Assembly (NCBI GenBank): GCA_035528895.1
Contig: DATKXS010000184.1
Location: forward strand, 1 to 59,020
DNA: 59,020 nucleotides
Direction of reading: 5' to 3'
From: UBA8522 sp035528895
GTDB lineage: Bacteria; Acidobacteriota; Aminicenantia; Aminicenantales; UBA8522
Both the position numbers and the translations under genes were made by a program. Below, piece after piece: positions 24,217 to 31,684 of the stretch (its first letter is position 1; each line of letters opens with the position of its first letter). The notes beneath the pieces are model-generated. The model was not told the DNA's origin and ran no database searches. It saw nothing but the letters and a program-made list of their open reading frames with translations.

Positions 24217-25125
24217 TCACTGACTCTGGATCGATCCGGCAAGCTCCTTGGCCTTGACGGGAATATCGGAGATCGCCTCGACGACGTGCGCGCCGACCTC
24301 GCGCAGCCTCCTCACCTTGGTTTCGTGGGAGCCGCGCGAGCCTTCGACGATGGCCCCGGCATGGGAGAAGCGCGTCCCCGACTTGGCCGCTTTGCCGCCG
24401 ATGTAGGCGATGAGGGGTTTGGTGAACCGGCCGCTTTCGATCAGGTCGGCCACCCGCTCCTCCTGGGACGTCCCGATCTCCCCGAACATCACGGCCATCT
24501 TCGTCTCCGGGTCCTCCTCGAAGAGCACCATGATCTCGGGATGGGAGAGGCCGATGACGGCGTCTCCGCCGACATGGACGATGGTGCTCTGGCCCAGGCC
24601 GGCCTGGGTGAGATAATAGGAGATGGCCGAGGTCATGCCGCCGCTCCGGGAGCTGACGCCCACAAACCCGGGCCTGAACCATTCCTTGGCCCGCTCGGCG
24701 CGTCCGCCGATCATCCCCAGGACCGCTTTGCCCGGGCTGACCAGGCCGAGGGTGTTGGGGCCGACGAAACGCGCGCCTTTCTCGGCGGCCCGGGCGGCGA
24801 TCTCCAGGACGTCATGGATGGGCACGCGGTCGGGGACGATGACGAGAAGCTTCACTCCCGCGTCGATGGCCTCGAGAGCGGCTCCCCTGACCAGGGCGGC
24901 GGGGACGAAGATGACGCTGACGTCCATCGACCCCTGTTTCTCCCAGGCCTGGAGCACGGAATCATAGACCGGGATGCCGTAAACATCCTGGCCGCCGCGG
25001 CCGGGCGTCACTCCGGCGATGACTTTCGTCCCGTAATCCTTCATCAACTGCGCCCGGACCATGCCCTCCCGGCCGGTGATGCCCTGGATGATGACCCGCG
25101 ACTTCTCATTCACCAAGATGGCCAT
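24217..25125 (-). CDS. Succinyl-CoA synthetase alpha-like / citryl-CoA synthetase small subunit
   Basis: A 302-residue SucD-type subunit that would carry the phosphohistidine and bind CoA. N-terminal VIIQGITGREGMVRAQLMKDYG is the CoA-binding Rossmann domain. The phosphorylated histidine is His255 in FSHAGAIVEG. At the CoA site SucD has GPNCPG; here it is GPNTLG, closer to the GPATVG I recall in ATP-citrate lyase. This supports a citryl-CoA rather than succinyl-CoA enzyme. SRSGGMTSAISYYL is also shared with ATP-citrate lyase (SRSGGMSNEL). It stands between the beta subunit (65 bases upstream) and the lyase (10 bases downstream), in the same order as the domains of ATP-citrate lyase. Confidence 0.86.
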   Translation of the reverse strand: MAILVNEKSRVIIQGITGREGMVRAQLMKDYGTKVIAGVTPGRGGQDVYGIPVYDSVLQAWEKQGSMDVSVIFVPAALVRGAALEAIDAGVKLLVIVPDRVPIHDVLEIAARAAEKGARFVGPNTLGLVSPGKAVLGMIGGRAERAKEWFRPGFVGVSSRSGGMTSAISYYLTQAGLGQSTIVHVGGDAVIGLSHPEIMVLFEEDPETKMAVMFGEIGTSQEERVADLIESGRFTKPLIAYIGGKAAKSGTRFSHAGAIVEGSRGSHETKVRRLREVGAHVVEAISDIPVKAKELAGSIQSQ

Positions 25126-25190
25126 GATATTTGATCTCTTTGCTCTCCGTTATTCATTGTTCTTATTCTTATTATGTTCTATGTGAGTTA

Positions 25191-26756
25191 TCAGGTTTCC
25201 CTTTTGACGGCGATGATCTTGTCTCTATACTCTTTGAGTCCGGGGATGGGAAGACGGATGACGATCGCGTCCTGTTCGTGGAACTTGCAGAAAATTTCGC
25301 AGGCCAGACATTCAGTGCACTTGCCTTTCTTGGCCTCCTCCGGAGAGACGGCTAAAACCGGCTTCCCGTCCTCGATCTTCAAGATCTTGGGAAGGCAGGC
25401 CGGGACGCAGCCCTTGGTCCGGCAATCCGCGCATTTGACATGGTCGAAGGAGATGCGGCCGGTGACCGTCTCGAAGACATAGGCTTTCTCGGGAACCGCG
25501 GGTTCGACGATCGGCCGCACTTCATGGCGCCCGTCCGGATTCTTCGCTACCAGCTCTTCGAGCCGGCGGGCGCAGAATTCGGGCGTATCGTCACGACCGT
25601 ACCCCTCGACGACACCCGGGATTTCCTTCAAATAAGTCTGCAGGATCCAGATCGCCCTTTCTTCGAAATTCCCGCCCAGCCGGATGACCGCGGGGATGGC
25701 CAGTCGCTCCTCCTGGAAGGCCTTGACCAGGCCGCGCGCCGAATGGAACTGCTCCTGGCTGGCGACCCCCGATCCCGAGGCGAAATAGCCCCTGATCCCG
25801 GGCTGGGAGAGGATGATCTTGGCGGCCCGGTAGACCTTGCTGGCCGGAGGGTTGCCGCTCGTGTCGCAAAAATTGGCCAGCTTGAACCCGCGGTTTAGGA
25901 CCGCGTCCATCGACATCATCGACCCGCCGCCACCGGCGCCATGGAAGCCGATGTATTTCTCGTTAGCGGCCGTTTGTTCGACCATCTGGAAGAAGTAGAA
26001 GGTCCCGCGGTAGTCTTTTTCCTCGACCCGGTAGGCGATCTTCTCCAGCTCGGTCGGCGGCCGGTCGAACTCCCGCGCCACCTCGATCCCGAACTCGGGA
26101 TGGCGGTAAACAGCATAGTCATCGATGATAAGGTGACAGTCGGCGGCGAACAGATTTCCCTCTGCCGTGAGGACAAGAGGGTTGATCTCGGCCGAGCGGG
26201 CGTCACTCGAGCGGGCGATTTTATAGAGCTTGGTCAGGAGATCGGACAGCTTCGGCAGGAGCGCGCCCTCGATCCCCACCCGGAGGAGCATGTTCCGCGC
26301 GTCGTACTCAGGAAATCCCTTGAGGACGTCGATAGTCTGGCGGGCGACTTTTTCCGGATGGAGGCGGGCGATCTCCTCCACGCCGGTGCCTCCGACCGGG
26401 CTGAAGATGAGAAGCGGCCGTTTGGAAGCGTCATCGATGACCACCCCGGTGAAATACTCGGCCTGGATGTCCAATTTTTCTTCCACCAGGATCCGGTCGA
26501 CGACGAAATTCTTGACCTTCATCCCCAGGAGCCCGCGGGCCTTGGTTTCCACCTCCTCGGGTGTGGCGGCAAACTGGATCCCGCCGACCCCCGCCCGTCC
26601 GGTCACCCAGACCTGGATCTTGAGGACAACCGGCCGGCCGATCGTCTCGGCGATGCCGCGGGCTTCCTCGGGGGTGGAAGCCACACCTCCCGCCGGGACA
26701 GGAATGCCCCCTTGCTTCAGCAGCTTCTTGCCCTGGTACTCGAACAGTCTGGCCAT
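25191..26756 (-). CDS. ATP-grasp acyl-CoA synthetase beta subunit fused to a two-cluster ferredoxin-like domain
   Basis: A 521-residue protein, about 130 longer than SucC. Residues 1-240 are the ATP-grasp domain (MARLFEYQGKKLLKQGGIP; SAEINPLVLTAEG). Residues 265-400 are the ligase-CoA domain (FHGAGGGGSMMSMD; IPAVIRLGGNFEERA). After a linker, residues 440-492 hold eight cysteines: 442, 445, 450, 454 and 480, 483, 486, 490. These form C-x2-C-x4-C-x3-C and C-x2-C-x2-C-x3-C, the pattern of a 2[4Fe-4S] ferredoxin. With the downstream alpha subunit and lyase it probably forms a citryl-CoA synthetase-type complex. The fused electron-carrier domain is unusual: it may couple the reaction to a redox partner or sense oxygen. 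The ATG follows AGGATAGGACG. Confidence 0.88.
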   Translation of the reverse strand: MARLFEYQGKKLLKQGGIPVPAGGVASTPEEARGIAETIGRPVVLKIQVWVTGRAGVGGIQFAATPEEVETKARGLLGMKVKNFVVDRILVEEKLDIQAEYFTGVVIDDASKRPLLIFSPVGGTGVEEIARLHPEKVARQTIDVLKGFPEYDARNMLLRVGIEGALLPKLSDLLTKLYKIARSSDARSAEINPLVLTAEGNLFAADCHLIIDDYAVYRHPEFGIEVAREFDRPPTELEKIAYRVEEKDYRGTFYFFQMVEQTAANEKYIGFHGAGGGGSMMSMDAVLNRGFKLANFCDTSGNPPASKVYRAAKIILSQPGIRGYFASGSGVASQEQFHSARGLVKAFQEERLAIPAVIRLGGNFEERAIWILQTYLKEIPGVVEGYGRDDTPEFCARRLEELVAKNPDGRHEVRPIVEPAVPEKAYVFETVTGRISFDHVKCADCRTKGCVPACLPKILKIEDGKPVLAVSPEEAKKGKCTECLACEIFCKFHEQDAIVIRLPIPGLKEYRDKIIAVKRET

Positions 26757-26777
26757 CGTCCTATCCTGAAGGCTAAT

Positions 26778-26806
26778 ATTATTGAAGCTGGCGCGGATAA
26801 AGTCAA
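26778..26806 (-). promoter_or_regulatory. Sigma70-type promoter of the citryl-CoA synthetase/lyase operon
   Basis: On the minus strand TTGACT (26801-26806) and AATAAT (26778-26783) are 17 bases apart. Each matches five of six consensus bases. The predicted start of transcription falls about 15 bases before the beta-subunit ATG, leaving a very short leader and no room for a riboswitch. Confidence 0.6.
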
Positions 26807-26894
26807 CGGGGACGCGTCATGATCGCAACGTCTTGATTGACCGGCCTTTTACGGAAACGAGATCATTTTCTGCCGAGAGGAAAAAGCAAGGCCT

Positions 26895-27743
26895 TCACTC
26901 GATCCAGATCTTGATGATCCGGGTTTTGTCATCCCGGGGCCGGATCTCGATGATGTTTCCCCTAATCCGGGTCAGTTGATGGACGATCTTGTCCAGGTCA
27001 TACCCTTCGGCCCTTAAAGCGGCCTTGTCCTTTTCCGGGATGGCCTGAAAAGCCAGGTCCGCCAGCGCCCAGGGGATATTGAGCGAAAACACGGGCTCTC
27101 TCTGCCCTTCGACGACGACGGTGATCCTAAGGGCTCTGGCCCTCCCCCGCTCTTCCTGGTCCTCGATATGTTTCAGGGCGTCAGGAGATATCCTCAATAG
27201 TGCGATCTTCGCCCTATCCCTGAGTTCCTTGTCGCCCTCCTCGACGATGATCCTCTCCAGCACCGGAATGGCCTGGACGGCGATCTGTTTATCCTTCAGC
27301 AGGCTCAGTTTGAAGGCGGCGTAATACCGGATGACGCGGTTGGGATTTTCCAGGCGCTGCTCGATTTCGTCCAGGTAGTCCTCCTCATCGTCCTTATAAA
27401 GCTCATAGGCGAGGTCGATGATGGAGGATTCCGCCTCCTCGGCCAGGCTGTCGTTTCTCCGCTTGCCCGAAAGATAATCCTTGTACGCCTCGATGGCTTC
27501 TTCCTCGTGGCCCTTTCGCCTGGCCAGACACTGGGCCCTGTAGAAGGTCGCCTGGGGGAGCAGAGAGCTTTCGGGATAGTCGTGCAGGAGATCTTCGAAC
27601 TTCTCCTGGGCGTCTTCCCATTTCTCGTCGAAGAAGAGAAGCTTGGCCTCCTGGAAGAGCTTCTCATCCGAAGACTCCTGGGCGGTCGCCCGGACGCAGA
27701 CGAGACCCGCCAGGATGATTATGATAAGGGCTGTTTTTCTCAC
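26895..27743 (-). CDS. Exported TPR-like protein downstream of an anti-sigma gene
   Basis: A 282-residue protein with an N-terminal signal peptide (ends near ATAQ, residue 22). Residues 25-95 look like two tetratricopeptide-type helical pairs (KLFQEAKLLFFDEKWEDAQ; YRAQCLARRKGHEEEAIEAY). The middle is HEAT-like (VIRYYAAFKLSLLKDKQIAVQAIPVLERI). The last 70 residues are a separate beta-rich region. It starts one base after the anti-sigma-like gene, so it belongs to the ECF operon. It probably acts in the periplasm in the same stress response. The exact function is unknown. Confidence 0.8.
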   Translation of the reverse strand: MRKTALIIIILAGLVCVRATAQESSDEKLFQEAKLLFFDEKWEDAQEKFEDLLHDYPESSLLPQATFYRAQCLARRKGHEEEAIEAYKDYLSGKRRNDSLAEEAESSIIDLAYELYKDDEEDYLDEIEQRLENPNRVIRYYAAFKLSLLKDKQIAVQAIPVLERIIVEEGDKELRDRAKIALLRISPDALKHIEDQEERGRARALRITVVVEGQREPVFSLNIPWALADLAFQAIPEKDKAALRAEGYDLDKIVHQLTRIRGNIIEIRPRDDKTRIIKIWIE

Positions 27744-27744
27744 C

Positions 27745-28542
27745 TTATGCCTCGCTTTCCTGGAGCTCTTTCTTCAAAAGCTTTATTTTCAAGAGAATGT
27801 TTTTTTCCTCGATCATGTTTTGGATTCCCCGGCACTGAGCGGGAGTCAGGCTCTCGCTGACCTGGGCGAGCTCGAAGAACAACATCTCGATCTGGTCGCA
27901 GATGGCCTTGGCCTTGGCCATCCGGGCCTTCTCGAGCTGGGGATTCAGGTACTTTTTCTTGGACAGCAGTTCCCTGGTCTCGCGCGCCGCGGCCTTGCTC
28001 AGGCGACAATCCCCGCTTTCGGTTTGAGTCTGGGCCAGTTCCAGCAGCACGTACTGGCTCTTGTCCAGGTAGTCCAGGATTTCCCGGCGGGCGAACTCCT
28101 GGTCGATACGGCCCAGAAACTCGTTGCTGGCGAAAAACGCCTCGGCTGGCGGCTTCTCCAGCACTCCACTGCGATAAACGACGAACATGGCCGCCGCTCC
28201 GACCATGATCCCGAGGAGGAGGCCGGCGAGAACGGGCTTGAACCGGGGCCCGAACAGGCACACCCGCTCCCGTCTCGGCTCTATCTGCGGCCGCACCTTT
28301 TCATCCCAGACTGCGCTCACGATCTTCTCCGCCTGGGCGTCCCAATCGATGCCGGCCAGCACGGACTTCATCTCCCGGCCCAGCGAATCGGCGTTCTCCA
28401 GGATCCCCTCCAGGGCCTTGAACTCCTTGGCGCAGGCCGGGCAGGAGTCGAGATGCCGCTTGATGTTTTCTCGGTCGCGTTCGCTCATTTCTCCTCCCCA
28501 ATAGGCCGCGAGATCTCGCCTTAGGCGCCGGCATTCGTTCAT
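27745..28542 (-). CDS. Zinc-finger anti-sigma-factor-like membrane protein
   Basis: A 265-residue protein with an HxxxCxxC zinc motif (KRHLDSCPACAKEF, about residues 29-42) typical of ZAS-type anti-sigma factors. One membrane helix follows at about residues 101-124 (FKPVLAGLLLGIMVGAAAMFVVY), then a periplasmic helical domain of about 140 residues. ZAS proteins hold ECF sigma factors inactive at the membrane until a signal releases them. Its ATG overlaps the sigma gene stop by four bases (ATGA), giving equal production. The long periplasmic helices may act as sensor. Confidence 0.85.
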   Translation of the reverse strand: MNECRRLRRDLAAYWGGEMSERDRENIKRHLDSCPACAKEFKALEGILENADSLGREMKSVLAGIDWDAQAEKIVSAVWDEKVRPQIEPRRERVCLFGPRFKPVLAGLLLGIMVGAAAMFVVYRSGVLEKPPAEAFFASNEFLGRIDQEFARREILDYLDKSQYVLLELAQTQTESGDCRLSKAAARETRELLSKKKYLNPQLEKARMAKAKAICDQIEMLFFELAQVSESLTPAQCRGIQNMIEEKNILLKIKLLKKELQESEA

Positions 28543-29120
28543 GGTTGCATCCCCAGCTGCGGGCTCAGCCAGTGTTTGAGGTTCCGGACGGCCTTGAAAT
28601 GAAGGGATTTGACCGTCCCCACGGAGATCCCCATGATCTGGGCGATCTCCCTGTACTCGAGCCCGTTGTAGTGTCTCATCACGAAGATCAGCCGCTGCCT
28701 CTCCCCCAATCGCTCGAGGCAGAGAGAAATGACCCGGCGCAGTTCCGAGGACGCCGGGTTGGAGCGGTAATCTCCGGCCGCCAGGTTAAGATCCTCGACG
28801 CTCCGGCCGCTCTCTAGTTCCCGGCGCCGGCCGTGATGCTTCCGGAAATAATCGATACTGATGTTCTTGGCGATCTGAAGGAGCCAAGCCTGGAAATTCC
28901 TCTCCTTCTCGTATATGTCGAGCTTCTGATAGAGCCTCATGAAAGTCTCCTGAACGACGTCTAGGGCGTCTTCTCGGTTCCGCAGGATGGAATAGGCCAA
29001 GAGGAAGACTTTCTGCTGATAGAGGCTGACGATGTCCTTGAAGGCCTGCCGGTTGCCCTCGACGGCTCTTTCGAGCAGAATCCGGATGTCTTCATTGTTC
29101 GTCGTCCTGGTTTCTTCCAT
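28539..29120 (-). CDS. ECF sigma factor (RpoE-like sigma70 family)
   Basis: Region 2 is seen in DIVSLYQQKVFLLAYSILRN, EDALDVVQETFMRLYQKL and NFQAWLLQIAKNISIDYFRK. Region 4 is seen in LGERQRLIFVMRHYNGLEY and REIAQIMGISVGTVKSLHFK. Region 3 is absent, as expected for ECF factors. The start is uncertain: ATG at 29120 (MEETRTTNN), 29141 and 29165 are possible and none has a strong ribosome site. I chose the most downstream start because the N-terminal residues before it are low in conservation. It heads a three-gene operon with its anti-sigma and a TPR-like exported protein. Confidence 0.9.
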   Translation of the reverse strand: MEETRTTNNEDIRILLERAVEGNRQAFKDIVSLYQQKVFLLAYSILRNREDALDVVQETFMRLYQKLDIYEKERNFQAWLLQIAKNISIDYFRKHHGRRRELESGRSVEDLNLAAGDYRSNPASSELRRVISLCLERLGERQRLIFVMRHYNGLEYREIAQIMGISVGTVKSLHFKAVRNLKHWLSPQLGMQP

Positions 29121-29432
29121 TCTCGGTCTATCGGCTATCATAGCGCCGTCGGATGGTGAAGTCATCCTGCACCTGAACGGCGGTAAGCGTTGCGGGCGGA
29201 CGCTTTTCCATGTTCATTCCTGACCTCACCTGGGCGCTTCACAGACTTCTACGAACGGATTCGGACAAAGGTTCACCGGCCGGGGCGGAAAGCCGGGAAA
29301 ATCGCTCCCCGGCCACGTCCAGGCAACCGGGATTCAGACCGGCAGGGGAAGGCAAGAACGCAGAATCCTCCCCTCTCTGGAACCTGCTCCCGGGGATTTC
29401 CAGAAAAGGGAAACGAAAGGGTGAAACTTATA

Positions 29433-29726
29433 TTAGAACTTACCGAAATCTCTTCGATCTCTCCGCTCGCCGCCGCTGCGCCCGCTCCTCTCTGTCCTCG
29501 GGCGAGCGTCGTTGACGATGATTCTCCGGCCGTCGAATTCCGTGCCGTTCAATTTCGCCTTGGCGTCCTGGGCGCCTTCCGGAGTGCCCATCTCCACAAA
29601 GCCAAAGCCGCGCCCCTGGAGGACGTTGACTGAAGTCACCTCTCCGTACTGGGAGAAGAGTTCTTTCAGCTTGTCCTCTGTGGTCCTGTAGTTGAGGTTG
29701 CCTACATAAAGTTTTACAGCAGACAT
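29433..29726 (-). CDS. RRM-domain RNA-binding protein
   Basis: A 97-residue single-RRM protein. RNP2 is KLYVGNL (residues 5-11) and RNP1 is GRGFGFVEM (about 39-47). It ends in an Arg/Gly-rich tail (RSGRSGGERRDRRDFGKF). Bacterial proteins of this type are similar to cyanobacterial cold-inducible Rbp proteins and are thought to act as RNA chaperones. An excellent AAGGAGGTCTTTTTAT site precedes the ATG. It is transcribed alone. The stretch from 29166 to 29432 upstream of the sigma gene shows no other gene. Confidence 0.93.
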   Translation of the reverse strand: MSAVKLYVGNLNYRTTEDKLKELFSQYGEVTSVNVLQGRGFGFVEMGTPEGAQDAKAKLNGTEFDGRRIIVNDARPRTERSGRSGGERRDRRDFGKF

Positions 29727-29925
29727 ATAAAAAGACCTCCTTGCGCTCTCACCCTCATCTTTCCCATCGAGACGGGACGGATGACGGCGAAGGCCGAATC
29801 ATTCTTTCATATCCATTTTAAGAAATCAAGTCCTATCCGCGACTCCTCTTTTTCTGATATATTGGAGGCGCCCGCGGGGCGAAAACCTGTTGCCGAAAAA
29901 TCCGTAGTTGGGATAAGGAGATGAG

Positions 29926-31635
29926 ATGAAGAAAGGCAGATATGTCCTCTTGATATTCCTGTTCTTTGCGGTCCTGGTAACGGCCACCATCCTGGCTTTC
30001 CTCTACAGCGAGTTCGGTCGGCCGCCCGTAGTCAAGGCCGGCTCTTACCTCGACATCGACCTGGCCGGCCCGTTCCCGGAGTTCTCCGCCCCGGATTTCC
30101 TGACGATCTATTTCCTCGGGAGACCCATCTCCGTCCGCGATATCTGGGAGAGTTTCCGTAAGGCCAAGGCGGACGACCGCATCCGCTGCGTCCTCCTCCG
30201 GCTTGGTTACCTGGAATGCAATTGGGCCAAGGTCAGTGAGGTCCGGGAGGCCATCCGGGAATTCCGCGCCTCCGGGAAAAAGGTCTATGCCTACATCGAG
30301 GAGGCTCCCGAATTCGACAAGGAATATTACCTGGCAACGGCCTGCGATCGGATCATCCTCCACCCCCTCGGCTGGCTGGGTGTCAACGGCGTCGGCGGCT
30401 GGGTTCCTTTTTTCAAGAAAGGGCTGGACAAGCTGGGCATCGAGGCGCAGTTCGAACACGTTGAAGAATTCAAGACCGCCTACAACATGTTCATGGAAAA
30501 GGGTTTCACCGAAGCCCACAAGGTGATGCTCGAGGCCATCTATCAGGATATCTTCTCCGAATACGTCCGGGCCGTTGCCGAGGCCAGAAAAAAGAGCGAA
30601 GCCGAGGTCAAAGCCATCATCGACCAGGGCCTCTACCAGGGTGAACAGGCACTCGACGCCGGTCTGGTGGACGAACTCCGCTACGAGGACGAACTGGAGA
30701 AGCTCCTCCAGGAGGAAGACCGGAAACTCCACCGGACCTCCCTTTCTGAATACCTCAGGATCAGCCCGGCCTCCCTCGGTCTGGAGGCCGGCCGGAAGAT
30801 CGCCGTCATCTATGCCGCGGGACCGATCATCGGCGGCGAAAGGCCATACGGCACGATCGGCAGCCGGACGCTTTCGCGGGCCATCCGGAGGGCCAGGGAA
30901 GACCGCTCCGTTGCGGCGATCGTGCTTCGCGTGGACAGCCCCGGCGGATCGGCCGTCGCTTCGGACGTCATCTGGCGCGAGACGGTCCTGGCCAAGAAGG
31001 AAAAGCCGGTGGTCGTCTCCATGTCCGACCTGGCCGGCTCGGGAGGTTACTGGATCTCCATGGCCGCCCACCGGATCGTCGCCCAGCCCCAAACCTTGAC
31101 CGGGTCGATCGGCGTCCTGGGAGGAAAGTTCAGCCTGGCCGGGCTCTACGAAAAACTGGGGATCACAGCCGAGAAGATGACCTTCGGACGGAGGGCCGAC
31201 CTGTTCTCCACCTTCCGGCCTTTCAGCCCGGAGGACCGCAGGCTCTTGAAAGAACAGATCCTCTGGACCTACGATAAGTTTCTCAGCAAGGCGGCCGAAG
31301 GCCGCAACCTCTCCAGGGAAGATGTCGACAGGGTCGGCCGGGGACGCGTTTGGACCGGACACCAGGCCAAGGAGGTCGGGCTGGTCGATGAGCTGGGCGG
31401 CCTGGACAAGGCCCTGGAGCTGGCCAAGGACCTGGCCGGCATTCCTTCTAATGAGAACGTCAGGCTGGTCGTTTGGCCGAGGAAAACAACCCTGTTCGGG
31501 ACTCTCTCCGGCCGGCTGGATATCAAGGCTTTGCAGCCCTTATCTTCCGACCTGCATGGCCTGCTGCGAACGCTGGAAATCCTGCAAAAGGAGAATCCCT
31601 GGGCGGTCATGCCCTTCTGGCTGCCTACCGACTGA
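29926..31635 (+). CDS. sppA: Signal peptide peptidase SppA, 67K type
   Basis: SppA is a membrane-bound serine protease that clears cleaved signal peptides. The 569-residue protein has an N-terminal anchor (residues 5-27) and two tandem ClpP-like domains, as in E. coli SppA. The Ser-Lys dyad is visible: general-base Lys in VEEFKTAYNMF (about residue 183) and nucleophile Ser in DLAGSGGYWIS (about 372). RVDSPGGSAVAS and TLTGSIGVLGG are conserved. A GATAAGGAGATGAG site supports the start. It is convergent with the helicase gene, 49 bases away, with no clear terminator. Confidence 0.93.
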   Translation: MKKGRYVLLIFLFFAVLVTATILAFLYSEFGRPPVVKAGSYLDIDLAGPFPEFSAPDFLTIYFLGRPISVRDIWESFRKAKADDRIRCVLLRLGYLECNWAKVSEVREAIREFRASGKKVYAYIEEAPEFDKEYYLATACDRIILHPLGWLGVNGVGGWVPFFKKGLDKLGIEAQFEHVEEFKTAYNMFMEKGFTEAHKVMLEAIYQDIFSEYVRAVAEARKKSEAEVKAIIDQGLYQGEQALDAGLVDELRYEDELEKLLQEEDRKLHRTSLSEYLRISPASLGLEAGRKIAVIYAAGPIIGGERPYGTIGSRTLSRAIRRAREDRSVAAIVLRVDSPGGSAVASDVIWRETVLAKKEKPVVVSMSDLAGSGGYWISMAAHRIVAQPQTLTGSIGVLGGKFSLAGLYEKLGITAEKMTFGRRADLFSTFRPFSPEDRRLLKEQILWTYDKFLSKAAEGRNLSREDVDRVGRGRVWTGHQAKEVGLVDELGGLDKALELAKDLAGIPSNENVRLVVWPRKTTLFGTLSGRLDIKALQPLSSDLHGLLRTLEILQKENPWAVMPFWLPTD

Positions 31636-31684
31636 TGTCTCGGCCGCCGCTCAGGAGTTTCCCGGCTCCCGCGCAACCTTCCTG

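Noticed and set aside
29833..31362. Minus-strand open frame of 509 codons antisense to sppA
   Set aside because: It is a shadow of sppA, which has a clear catalytic dyad and start site.
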